Assembly: GCA_949752745.1 (NCBI GenBank)
Contig: OX457032.1
Location: 16,036,720-16,100,719, forward strand
Direction: 5' to 3'
DNA from: Protula sp. h YS-2021
Lineage: Eukaryota > Annelida > Polychaeta > Sabellida > Serpulidae
Length of the DNA: 64,000 nucleotides
Below are positions 12,137 to 23,435 of the stretch, in pieces. A program made the position numbers and the translations under genes. Positions within the stretch are counted from its first letter, which is position 1; every line of letters starts with the position of its first letter. Under the pieces are notes generated by a model. That model ran no database searches and was not told where the DNA came from. It saw only the letters and a list, made by a program, of their open reading frames with translations.

Positions 12137-15100
12137 CTATAAATAACACGGGTAAAGACAGATGCAGAAAAAGATTTACATATAAATAAATACAAATACA
12201 CCTCAGGAGATATTCATAACGAGAAGGGATGAGGGGGGGGGGGAGGGGGGCTTGGGAAGGGGGGGGAGCAGAAGAGGGTAGCTGCAGTTACAGAACACTT
12301 CGTAAATTTGGTATATGTATTAAGGGATATCATTCAAATTCAAGCCACAATGAAGGCACCTACATCATATCCCCTATTAGTTAAGAACGAAAACCCTCTC
12401 CTATTTTAAAAATATATTTTCTTTTAAATATGTATACAAAACAACGACTACCTCCTCGCCATTTTGCTGGGTGTTGATAAATTCCGTAAAGTGTCCTATA
12501 GTTTCGATAAACATGCGCAGAAAGGCCTCGGAAATGAGCTTGTTCCTCTGCTGGTCCCCAACACCATCTTTGCATTTTAGCGCAGCCAGCAGGGCCTTCT
12601 GCAGCTTCTTTGGAATGATTCCTAGCTCATCGCCTGATGGTCAAGGTCATTTAATCAACTAGTGATACGTGTGCCAAAAAAAAAAAAAAACCAAAAAAAC
12701 CACAGCATTCTCTGGGAGTTTACTTTGGATTAAAATAAGCAAGAACACGATTCAGTTGTTTCCCCTCTTGTTAGATTTGTTTTACTTAATGAACAAATAG
12801 TGTAAAACTCGTGACCACTTATATGAGAAAACACGTGGTGAAATATTCTACAACTTGACTCCGATTTTTTTTTCTTGCACGAAACACCTGAGTGATTAAG
12901 CAGTACCTTCACTCTGAATGATGTTGTCATTGTCTATGTCAATAATGAGAACTTCCGCCAGCTCCATGGTAACGACCAGCTGTTGGTTTGACGTCAGCAC
13001 GCCTACAATGAACGGCGTTGGTGACTCGACCACCTCTAGCATCCCTGTCGGCAGGATGGGGACAAAAGTATGAGGCCACGAAAAGGGATACAGCAACGAT
13101 ATTAAGGCATGGATACACTTTGTCAGCGTCCTGCAACAACAAACAACACAATTGTTATTTTCTGTTCAATTATCTGGCTTGTAGTAACATTTAAAGTTTT
13201 TTATATATATTGAACAAGATGCAATACGTCGACAGTTTTTTTTCTAAACGTCCACAGATAAACAACTGTCATCGAATTCATAAAAAATAACTGCACAGTT
13301 AACTGCACTCCTAGAAGCGAATATGAATTTACATGGATTTTTTGTTTGCTAAACAGGTTAAATGTATCTACTTTCGGATGTTTTCGTTGCCAATGGAGCA
13401 GTTAACAAATCAGTTAACTAAACGGTTAACTTCTGTGAATACGCCCGCTGAAAGTAACGTCTTTTACAAATTTACAAATTCATATTCGTTAGGAATTAGA
13501 AGTTTATTTTTAATTGCCAAACCCTTCCTTTATTAAAAATTCAGATTTCACGAATACAGGACAGCCGGACAATTGGGAAAACATTTTTAACATACCCTAA
13601 ATGTTGTGCAATGAGTATTATTCTTCTCTCCAGCAGCATAGACGAGAAAACCCGAATCAAATTTTCATATGATAAACACTCCAGTAATTCACATAAAGAT
13701 ACCTAAAATATTCAAATTACATATTGTTCTTTCCAACCATTAAATTTTGGGATTTTATTTATATTTAAATTAATTTTTGTACCAACAATAACGACAAAGA
13801 AATGCATTGATAACTGTAAGCACACCGAGATCAAAATCCATTATTTTGATTTAGAAACTAAACCGGACTTCAGTCAGTTACAAGTTACATACGACACCCA
13901 TTAAAAAACACAAAAATCCGCAACCGGTTAAAAGGTGGACCTCCTTCCCTGCTTAGTCAGCCCAATAAATTCAGCAGTTTGGGTGGGGGAGTATTGTTTG
14001 GAATACTGTTCTTTTTTTTTTTTTTAAATATTCTGAACAAGATCGAAACCAAAATATCGCATTATGAAAATAAAGAAAAGCACATTTTTCAGCTTACCTT
14101 TTCGAACCTTTTATCCGAAGGCCTCCGTAAACATAGGCAGTCCTGCTTCCGCACCGTGCCACCTTTCAAGCTGCTTGTTTTAATCCAGGCCTCATCCCCG
14201 GGGTTTGGCATGGGGCGTCCGTATGCAGCCTGTAATAGCTCTTGGGCATGGTCCAATGAGATTGTGCGTTTCTTTTCCAGCTGTTCCAACAACAGGTTGT
14301 AGAAGTTCCATGACTGCAAATTGCTTATTATGCAATATACTTCAGGCAGTCTGTCCTTTGTTCCTGGTGGCTGTAGAAAAAAATCGTTAAAATATTAGAT
14401 AAGTGCAAAGGAATACTACAGTCTGCTATACCTTGGGCATCACTCCCTCACATCCTATCAAACATTTTGAGTATATCCCTTAGAAAGACGCAAATTATTT
14501 AATCCATTGTTGTTTTGAAATGATAAGTAAAAAATATATAAAGCAAGAACTTCCTTTTTTCCTCAAGAAAGTAACACACTATAAGCAGCGTTTGCTTATT
14601 CCGATGTGAAAAAATGTCGGTCAGACTGCCTTGTTTTGTCGATAAAAAACGTCTCCGTTCTTTTGCTTGGCATACTCTTGTTCAAACAGCACGATTTTAT
14701 TTGCAAATCACCTTTCTCTCTGTCAATTATGAACTTGAAATACTGAATCACATATTGTTTCTGTTTATGATCAAAAATCGAAACTTTATTTGGGTTGCTT
14801 CTTTTCAAAATAACATTGTGAAAATGTGATCTCTATCAGGATACATTTGCCACCCCCTCCAATACGCCCTACCCCTTTTTCGCGCAAACTGAAATAACCT
14901 TGGGTGGAGACGAAATGACATATGTAGAATACGGTTCATAAGCGTGGGATCCATACCAGAAATCGCCTGCAGTATCCGTACTGCCTATCTCCTGATGCAG
15001 CCGTTAAGACGAAACTATATGACTCCGATTGGTAATGAGAAACAGGACGCCAGTTTGTCGCATCGGGAAAACAAAAACTTGCTATCACAGTTAATGGAAT

Positions 15101-18100
15101 ACCCTACAATATAAACAGAACTTGCTATATTTTCAATAAATACTATAATGTAATTACACATAAATACATGTAGCCCACGCGTGAGTTGTGAAAAAAAACT
15201 GTGCAGTTACTAGCAGCAAGCACCGATTTTAAAAATTTAAGAATTATCCAGTCAACACAAATTAGATATATATATATATTTTTAAATAAACCAATTTAAG
15301 TCATTTAGTTTTTTTTTCCAATTTTGAAACACTCGCAGAACAGCGTGCCCAAACGACCCCCCCCCCCCGCCCCCCCCCAAAAAAAAAAAATAAATAAAAA
15401 AAACTTTTCTAAACAAATTACTCAAATATTGCATAATGTTGCCAATACAAAATTCTTTTGAATTAAATAAAAAAGAGAAAAAAACATCGACAACAACGAA
15501 GACGTAAAGGTTCGAAGCATCGGCCGCCAGCACAGAGATGGAGAAATACAGTACAGCAGCTGAGAGTCGCTGCGCCCAAGTAAATGCAAAATAAAAATAT
15601 CATTTTGAAACGATAAAAAACTGCGGACTCAAGGTACGTTCTTCATTCTCGTAATATACGTAGTTTCCCTGAATTCAACCTTGGCGACGACGGAAGTGAC
15701 GTCACGCATGCACAAAGTACGAGACTTTTTGTTCAAAAAATTATTCACGTTGCTCCTAAAGTTGATTTATGATAAAAATATATCGATCACGTAGTTTTGT
15801 GATTTTTAAAATTTAGCCAAAATACCGCAACCTGAAAGGTAATATTTCAGGTTGAAAACAGAAATATGAGTTTATTTCATGGCTTATATAACGGGCCACA
15901 CGCAAGCAACAATGCAAAGCAAGGGAGTCACAGAATGCCTACGGTGTTACTATACTTGTATCCGCGTACTCACTCATGCAATTTGGAGACCAGCAGATAT
16001 TATGGTGTCTGCATTTTTACAAACTTAATAGAGGAATAAGGGTCACCATTTTTTTTTTTTTGTTAATTGTTTACATATATGTCTGTTATACTGCAAACTG
16101 TAGCTTTTTTTATATAAGTGGAGAACAACATGCGTGGGATCCAGGATTTCCCAGACGAGGCTTCAACGTAGGGTGCTGTTATGCTTTCTGACCCCGCTTT
16201 TTTTTTTTTTTTTTTTGCTTACTCCATAAAAATCACCCCCCCCCCCCTCTAAATCCACCAACGAACACCACGGAATACCGTCTCAGGCCAATGACAGGAG
16301 TGTAGTTGTTTTGCATTTCAGAGATAATCTGATTACGTGAAACTAAGAAGTCACACATACATATAGGAATGCACAAATATATACATATACACAGAGCAAA
16401 ACTCAACTCCTTATGGAAAAGCCTAATACATTTTTTACCAAAGCAAAGTGCTATTTGTGTGCACCTTATACAGGGGTATGCTTTTGCAGGCCTTCTGAAA
16501 TTTACAGAGAAAGGGAACGAAATCGTGCATTTTAAAACATATTGCAACTTAAGGTATTCAAGACGATAAAATAAACTTTTAATCATAAAAAGTCTTTTAC
16601 CTATACGCTGAACACGATTCTTCAAGGCTTTCTTTTTTTTCAAATAATTTACACTGCTTGTTTTTCTTGTTATTTTGTGATGCCATTATTTACAAGAAGC
16701 TGTCATTACAAGGAAATCAACTGAAGGGCTTCATATTTTCAGCACCTATCCGTGCCATTCCTGCCCCCCCCCCCCCTCCCCCGTCCTTTTTCCACATATT
16801 CAACCCTCTTCCCACAATTACAAGAATCAGAGGGAGAAACGATGAATTTTGTTGTATATTCTTTTTACCCAAGTCTTTGCAATACAACGATATCAACAAT
16901 TCTAATAAACTTCAGGCTGAAATATATGTTTAACAATGTCAGTTTTTTTTACCCTTTATCACACTTGTGAAAAAGTCTGAGATCACTTCATCTCTTTATA
17001 ACATCAATCCCTTTGCAATTTGCAAGTCCGGTACATCACGTGTGTCAATTTCAGTCAGAGAAGTTTTTTTTTAAAGAAAGTTCAAAACCCGTTGACAATG
17101 GGTGTTGATTTTGAATTCCCGGATAGAAAGAGCTAACCCATTGCTGTTTCGTAAGTCAATGTGAAATCCCTCACCATCAATCGTGTGCTGGATTCGAACC
17201 CATGACCTTAGGATTATCCTTCCAGCGCTCTAAGATTATGCTACGAGTTTTCAGCCAGGCTGCGTGGTCGTTAATGGAACAACTGCAGCCTTTCTCTTTT
17301 TTCATGGTATTATTGTTTCGAAATTAGTGCAAAAGTGACATACAAATTTGAATTAAACTTTTCGCCATTGCTTTGTGATTCCGCACATTTTTGCGAAGTG
17401 CGTGATATCCTTACCGCAAGCATGCGCTTTTCCGAAATAATACCGACAACATTCACTTTTTTTTTTTGCTTTGGCACGCCACATCCCAAGACCTACTGCA
17501 ATACAACTGCAACAGCAACTGGTTCTATTTACAAAATATTAATGTATTAACTCCCCCCCCCCCCCCCCCCGCACTCTCAACACCCCACCCCCTCCTCCCC
17601 CGGGATGAACTAACAACAAACAACGCTATAGTATCACAAAACGCAAACACGAATGACCCACCTGGTGAGGAAACGTATAAAGCACTGTTGGTGTGTAGAT
17701 TTTATTATCTTCCCGATCTTCAAGGCTCACGATCATTGCATAAGAATAGAGCTGATTGGCTCCGCGTTGCTGTGGTAACATTGCTGAAGCGTAAATTGAA
17801 GGCTGTCGAGTGCTCAGGCGCCGATCACGTGCCGTTGTGACGTATTTCATCTTTTTCCGATGCTCACTGAGATCCACCTCGGTGTCGCTGTCTAAAATAC
17901 AGGACACACATGGAAGTGGAATAATACAACAAATAATGTCCAAGGACGTCCAATACAAAACCTTCTCAATCACGACATCAGCGTATGCAAAACTGCGCGG
18001 CTAAAACTTTTAACATCCAGTCATGTAAACACCAAGTTAAACACCAAAAGTAGAAGTCAATTGAATTATTACATATTTTTTGTTCTGGGCAAAATAAGGC

Positions 18101-21100
18101 ACTTTCGACTCAGTGCGTCTATTCCGAAACAGATGAACCTAAATCAACGACCGTAAAACTCCTTTAATACTCTAAATATTAAATATTCAACGAGACTAGG
18201 CATCGTGAGTCTATTCCGGAATATACTCACTGAGTCGGAATTGACTTATTTCGCATAGGATAAAAAAGTTTACATTCTTATTTACTTGATATATTCTTCT
18301 TTTAAATAAAAGGGGTGTCACTTGTTGCTACGCAACGCAAACAGAACAGTACACACCGTCATCATCAGTTGATGACGTAGGGGCCTCGGAGGTGGGGCTT
18401 CTCTTGACTTTTTTTCTCCGTAATACTGAATACGCCTCGCTTAATTGCTCTTTCATCTGTTAACAAAGTGATGGCATAAACACAAACCTTCTAAAAAAAT
18501 AAAATAGGAATGTTTTAAAGCTAAAGATAATTAAGTACTAAAGTAATAATTAATAAATAAATAATAAATGCTTAATTTAAAGCATTAAACATGGAAAATA
18601 TTTATACAAGTTTAATGCTAATGTTCGCTGCCTTTCGGATGAATTATTCTTTGTGTTGTTTGGGCTTGCACAGAATTAAAGGGCTGTATAAATTTACATG
18701 TCTTTCCACACTTCTTGAGTCACTCCTTTTTTCTATTGCCGTACTTTAGAATAAGACACGAGTAAATATAATTTGTCTTAAGGTTCGTTTTAAAGGTTTC
18801 GAGTGTTTTCTTTTCAATAAAGATATCAAAAAATAAACATCGCAAAATCCCACGTGTTAGAGGAGTAACCCCTTCCTACCCTGGTATGGATCGTACTGGA
18901 AACCAAGATCCAGAGATGCCCTGTTCAACTATTTCACACAACAAGTATTTTTCTTATATATGGTGAAGAAAGAAGTTAAACGTTAAGATACATCCACAAG
19001 ACAAGTGAAGGAAATATGGCGGGAAAGATAAAGGCGAAGCTAGTCATTTCAGGTATTGGGGAATATGTGATTAGATGCTCCATTTATACAAAACAAGAAG
19101 AGTTTTAGAACAACCACCGAAGCTTGCAGAATAAAAGATAAGATTAGCTAACTACCCGGTCTCTACAAGATTTTCATTGCTTTTTTTAATATTTATCGAT
19201 TTTATGACTATCCGGTACATTTTAATGTGTTCAAAAATACAGCATGGCATTTTAAATTTGCACCAGAAAACCAAACTATTCCGCCATGTGTATAACCGAA
19301 TTCCCATTTAGAGTTTCGACCACTGATTTAAGCTATATTCAGGAAAAAGGTACTTCTGAAAAAAACTTTTGAAAGTAACTTTGCAAGTTATTACTAGTGA
19401 CATACTCTTAAGAGTTTTATATAATAGTTTCTATTCAAAATATATCAGAAAAAAGAAATGCGGCCAAAACGATAAGCAGCCGCAACGATGCACATCAGCA
19501 ACATTCTGGTAGGAATAAATAAACTATTCTTTAACTTTAGGATACCCCCATTTCAACTGAGATTGAGCATCGTTTTAAAACAAGGGAGAGTCCAAATATC
19601 GCCTAACCCGAAGCATTTCGCTCGATTTGAATATCTCCGAAATCCGAAGCATTTAGCTCGGTTCGATTAGCTCTCAAATCTGAAACATTAAGCTCGGTTC
19701 GAACATCCCTTAAACCCGACGTATTTAGCTCGGTTCCAACGAAAGCGGCTTGCCCACAATGCAATGTTTTACTTTTCACCTATCAATTTAAAATAATAAG
19801 TTGCAAAAAGAAAAGCAAACAACGCTTATTTGTATTCGGTTTTACATTGTGTACAAGAACTACATCTATTTGACACACTACGTATTGGAATTTTTGAAAT
19901 CTGATTTGCTATTTAGATTTTTCTATCGATCCTTTTACGTGTGCGCCATTTTGTGTTACCATCTCGCTATTTCCGTGGTTATTGCCAAGCTCAAGCACGG
20001 GTGGGTAAGGCATTACAACACGGCGACCCTTCGCTCCCGATATTGTTCCCGTTCTTCTACGGTTACAGGTCGTCGTCCCTCTCAACTGTAATAGCGCGAA
20101 ATACAAAGCAACACCTGCTGTAGTACAGAACGTTACAGGCTATACACACACACACACAACCTCGATAATACTAACGCGAAGTGTTACAACAGTTCAAGGA
20201 CGTTCCCATAAAGCGATGCTACAGGACAAATATGACTGCATCACTGACTCTATCAGGATAATTTCACTGCATCACACAGAGCACTAGGACAATTTTTCAT
20301 TGCAACACATAATGCACTAGGATAGTTTTCATTGCACCACTAGGAGAATTTCATTTTTTTTTATTTAACAAAAACATCCATTTTGCATGTGCAGTAAAAT
20401 TGAACACATAACGGATCCAGTATCTCTTATTCCTATGTACTGTTTGGGAGGGGGGGGGGAGAGGCTATAGGAACGTCCCTGTTTATAATTACAACATAAA
20501 CATTCAGAAAAAACCGGTTGGTTTTAGCTATGGAAAACTGCAGTGCTGAGGAAAACAGTAATCGTTCCAGAACTAAATAAAAATTCCCTACATAAATTAA
20601 ATAAATGCAGCAGACAGTCGTGATCTTAATACTACTGAAGTAAAAACACTCTTTATACTAATACAATCAAAACTATGCGTGACAAAAACCAGTTCCTCTG
20701 TCGAATGAACACTGCCAAACGAAAACGAAATTGACCTGCTAGGGGTACCATCGGGACAAAACACACATGATCGGGTCACTTCTCCTCAAACTAACCTACT
20801 AGCCAGCTCTCATTGGCATATTGTTTGAAAAGTTCATTCTAAATTCCACGTCACCATTCTCAAGTGAAAAACATATGAATTAATCAAATTATCATGCTGA
20901 CAGCCTAATAAATTTTGTTAAACAATCCTTAATGCAGTGGAATATTTCGAGCAAGATCAAATATTTCGGGGCACTTGGCATCTACAAAAACACAATTATA
21001 TAAATCATAAATTTTGTAGCTGTTAGACTTCCTTGTAGATTGCGCAAATTTTGCAACATTTGAAACCTTCTATTGGTAGTGATAAAGGAGGAAACCTATC

Positions 21101-23435
21101 CACGCAATGTTGAAATTTTTGAGTTTCTACGTTCAAATTTTTGTGAGTAAGACAGATGAGAGTCACGTCACAAAGCATTATTTAAGGGAAACACATCATA
21201 AATTATTTGACATTTTGAAATTTCTGACAGGTGGAAAGCCACAAAGAAAGAAATATTCCAACAGACTATTGTGCGATTTTTTATTATTCAACTGTCACAA
21301 CAGAACATGATTTTATTCAGCGCTCACACTTAAAACAAGAATTTAAAATATAAATATTATTAAAAAAATAACCGAGAAATCAAAGAAGCAAGAATTAGAC
21401 AACAATAATTTACATGAGCAAAATCACACAGCAACGCGGAAAACTAATGATTATCCATACTTGTGCTCCTCTTATGTATACTTACAATGCTTTCTATCTG
21501 CAAAAGCAGCACAATACCTTTTAAATTTTAAACACCTTTTAAATTCCAAAGCAACTCTTAAATAAATGCGAAAATATCTTGCATAAATAATGAAAAACAG
21601 CTTTCTATAGAATACGTGTTGCCATAAATTTTTAATAACCGTTTTGCATAAACCAAATATAGATCTTTGATTTTAAGCATAGCAATAATAACAATAATTA
21701 TTAATAGCTCACAAATGCAGCCCACCTGGAGCCTGTTGACCGCATTCACGGGCATGGCATAGCCCTCGTGGTCTATCTCCACCCCTGCCGCTGTCACGTG
21801 TGTCGGTCTAGCCCCTCTCCGGTACACATCCACCGGATCCCGATACGTGTCCCTCGTCACCACCGTATCTGGCTCGGCGTAGAGGAACTCGTCACTTTTG
21901 TATCTCTTCAACGAGCCGTCACGCATTGGAACCACTTTGATCGGAATACACTCATGCTTTAACGAATACTGATAACTTGGATTTGCTATGCCTCTTTGAA
22001 CGACAGCCGGTTTCACTTTGCGTGGCATTTCCGCGTTGGCTTCGTAAACCTGCACCATGGGCTGGTCATGGTACGGCTCTTCACCGGACCACTTACGAGA
22101 AGATGCTTTTGCTTTCTGTTGTGACGCCACTTCTAGAGTTGCTTGTTTTCTCGCTTCCGAAAGAGCTGAATTATTTGGTCTTGGTGGAGGTGGCGGTTTA
22201 AGGCCCGCCTTCTTCGCCATTTGTTCTATATCTGCTATTTTTTCATAAGTTCTTACTTTATCCGATTGCGTTGGATCCTCAGCTGAATCCTGTTCATAAA
22301 TTCGCATTTTATCCTTGAACTCATCATTAACAGAATCATAGGTCTTTACTTTCTCCACCCTCTCTGCTTTCTTTGCATTGTTCCGTCTTATCGTGCCATT
22401 CGGTTTCACCTCTTCATAAAATGGGTGAGAAGAATTGTTCTGATCAAAGTAGTCCGCAGACAGAGCCTTCCTCTTCTCATTTTTGACCTTCACGTAATCA
22501 TCATGGGCGAATGTCCGCGGGGGCTTCGGCGGTGGCCCCTTGCCAGGTAGTACCTTTGTACCTAATGCAGTTTTAACGCTAGGTTTCTCAGCCTCACTTT
22601 TGTGATCTGGCACAATTTGAACAGTTGTGTTCTCGCTTGGAAAACTGTTTTCATTGGTCGGGGTGACGTCATCATCCTCCGCCTGTTTGAATGGCGTCTT
22701 TAGCTTCACTGTTGGTTTGCTCGGTAAAAACGGTTTTTCTCTGCTGCTATCAGTACATTCAAATAATTTAGTCTTGTTTGCCACTAGAGCACTTACTCTC
22801 TTATCACCTAGCTGCGGCTTTTGATCATTTACCTTGGAATCGACAAGTGGGGGTGGTTTAACCGGAGGTTTTAAACCTGGCTTTTCCACAATCTCGTCAG
22901 GATTTTCGTTTTTGTGTACAACTAGTTGCTTTGGTCTATAAGGATACTGTGGTTTCTCTTCAGTAACTACAGTTTCTCGCCTTCCCGCTGGCGTATACGG
23001 GTAATTGGGTTTATCTCTAATGACAGGGCTAGAGGGGAGTTTTGGCCGGTCGGGAAGCATTTTATTATCTGCACGGTTTCCCTTAACATTGGATGGTTTT
23101 GCTTTCACATCCGTATCTACAGAGGCAGGAGGCATATGAACATTACTAGGCCTGTATGGATAATCTGGCTTGACACTGTCTGAATCATATTTTGTTGGTA
23201 CATATGCATGAAGTGGTTTCGGTTCTGATACAGATAACTGTGCTGCATCTCCACTTTCAAAAAGTGCTGTAGTTCTCTTCACTTGATTTTTTTTAATCTG
23301 TTTTATGCTTTCTCTAGGCGGTTCTATGCGTTGCTGAGTCTGGTGATGTACGAACTGTTCCTCTCCGCGGTCTGCACTCCGTAACCCAGCGTCAGCTGCA
23401 GTCAACTTTGGTTTAAATGTATATGTATTGGCCAT
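11954..23435 (-). CDS. DENND2: DENND2-family Rab guanine-nucleotide exchange factor
   Basis: Nine minus-strand exons (23435-21726, 18456-18357, 17891-17662, 15103-14957, 14370-14098, 13702-13596, 13130-12907, 12633-12452, 12136-11954) join in frame. All have GT-AG borders, and together they give 3156 bp or 1051 residues. DENND2A to D activate Rab GTPases, Rab9 among them, at trafficking membranes. Residues 1-570 are low-complexity and proline-rich, with SH3-ligand-like motifs (GPPPKPPRTFAHDDYV, KPPPPPRP). The tripartite DENN module follows: uDENN with SYAMIVSL and VIASFCFPDATNW, cDENN with RLPEVYCIISNL, CLCLRRPSDKRFE, MLLERRIIL and LLYPFSWPHTFVPILP, then dDENN with KLISEAFLRMFIETIGH. The last exon gives VFQKDMFVKAVNSKSIRMFLEWFSE-type residues, as in vertebrate DENND2 C-termini. 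The length matches DENND2A (about 1000). The ATG falls exactly at an acceptor (ttattgcag|ATG), so upstream exons are probably untranslated. Which DENND2 paralogue it matches cannot be decided. Confidence 0.93.
12452..12633 (-). CDS. DENND2: DENND2 exon 8: cDENN end and dDENN
   Basis: A 182-bp exon with acceptor gaccatcag|GCGATG and donor GAGGAG|gtagtc. It encodes GDELGIIPKKLQKALLAAL, NKLISEAFLRMFIETIGHF and TEFINTQQNGEE, aligning with the LPxKLQAAL ... LVSEAFVRFFVELVGHY blocks of vertebrate DENND2. Confidence 0.93.
12907..13130 (-). CDS. DENND2: DENND2 exon 7: cDENN core
   Basis: A 224-bp exon with acceptor gttgttgcag|GACGCT and donor GTGAAG|gtactg. It encodes CIHALISLLYPFSWPHTF, then VPILPTGMLEVVESPTPFI and AEVLIIDIDNDNII. 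This is the best conserved block of the DENN domain and the basis for assigning the subfamily. Confidence 0.95.
13596..13702 (-). CDS. DENND2: DENND2 exon 6: cDENN
   Basis: A 107-bp exon with acceptor atattttag|GTATCT and donor TTAGG|gtatgt. It encodes VSLCELLECLSYENLIRVF followed by SSMLLERRIILIAQHL, the DENN segment that reads LLLERRVIF in relatives. It ends in phase 2 and the next exon supplies G. Confidence 0.9.
14098..14370 (-). CDS. DENND2: DENND2 exon 5: uDENN to cDENN link
   Basis: A 273-bp exon, phase 0 on both sides, with acceptor tttctacag|CCACCA and donor GAAAAG|gtaagc. It encodes DRLPEVYCIISNL, a helical stretch with EQLEKKRTISL, then CLCLRRPSDKRFE, which is nearly invariant in DENND2 proteins. 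Confidence 0.92.
14957..15103 (-). CDS. DENND2: DENND2 exon 4: uDENN core
   Basis: A 147-bp exon (49 codons, phase 0 on both sides) with acceptor atattgtag|GGTATT and donor TTTCTG|gtatgg. It encodes VIASFCFPDATNW and SYSFVLT..GDRQYGYCRR, the conserved uDENN signature (FCFPD ... FVLTxxxGxRxxGYCRR). Confidence 0.9.
15104..17661 (-). other. DENND2 intron (2.6 kb) with repeats
   Basis: No further DENN exon is needed, because the flanking exons join in frame. The intron holds C runs of 10 or more (near 15357-15378, 16236-16248, 16764-16776, 17553-17570), T runs, and a tRNA-like SINE at about 17085-17290. Confidence 0.6.
17085..17290 (-). repeat. tRNA-derived SINE-like element
   Basis: On the minus strand this reads like a decayed tRNA: TTAGAGCGCTGG as in a D-arm, then AAGGTCATGGGTTCGAATCC with an intact RNA polymerase III B box (reverse of 17190-17200). 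A non-tRNA body follows toward lower coordinates. The acceptor stem does not pair, so it is not a working tRNA gene. The ends are approximate. Confidence 0.55.
17662..17891 (-). CDS. DENND2: DENND2 exon 3: start of the uDENN domain
   Basis: A 230-bp exon with acceptor tattttag|ACAGCG and donor CACCAG|gtgggt. It encodes SDTEVDLSEHRKKM and then NQLYSYAMIVSLED and YTPTVLYTFP. This is the first strand-helix part of the DENN module, which in vertebrate DENND2 reads L(Y/F)xYxxxVSL. Confidence 0.87.
18357..18456 (-). CDS. DENND2: DENND2 exon 2 (coding)
   Basis: A 100-bp exon with acceptor ttaacag|ATGAAAG and donor GATGACG|gtgtgt. It encodes MKEQLSEAYSVLRRKKVKRS and then a Ser/Thr/Asp-rich stretch. 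It starts in phase 0 and ends in phase 1, matching both neighbours. Confidence 0.82.
18457..21725 (-). other. DENND2 intron (3.3 kb)
   Basis: I see no exon inside. It contains a four-copy 36-bp repeat (19608-19750), a short CA run near 20143, and a loose repeat of about 40 bp at 20220-20350 built around gcactaggacaattttcattgca. Confidence 0.6.
19608..19750 (+). repeat. 36-bp tandem repeat, about four diverged copies
   Basis: The unit pattern is ccgaagcatttagctcggtt followed by 16 bases ending aaat or aaac. Units begin at about 19608, 19644, 19680 and 19716. Copies differ at several positions, so the array is old. Confidence 0.8.
21726..23435 (-). CDS. DENND2: DENND2 exon 1 (coding): proline-rich N-terminal region
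   Basis: It has 570 codons from ATG at 23435-23433 to CTCCAG|gtgggc, phase 0. An alternative ATG two codons upstream lies before the acceptor in the intron and is rejected. The region is mostly disordered-looking. It holds three copies of KP(D/N/Q)YPY(R/T)P, an SH3-type PPPKPPRTF, and tyrosines in acidic context such as YEQDSAEDP. The open frame runs past the donor into intron sequence to 21558. Confidence 0.88.

Noticed and set aside
16233..16643. 136-residue minus-strand ORF in a DENND2 intron
   Set aside because: It starts or ends in homopolymers, and the flanking DENND2 exons join in frame without it.
17190..17240. Functional tRNA gene
   Set aside because: The B box is good but the anticodon arm and acceptor stem do not fold; a SINE fragment is more likely.
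17466..17840. 124-residue plus-strand ORF
   Set aside because: It is mostly the antisense shadow of DENND2 exon 3 plus a C run.
21558..21725. Extension of the DENND2 large exon to the ORF stop
   Set aside because: The extension is hydrophobic, non-conserved and follows a good GT donor; the next exon fits in phase.
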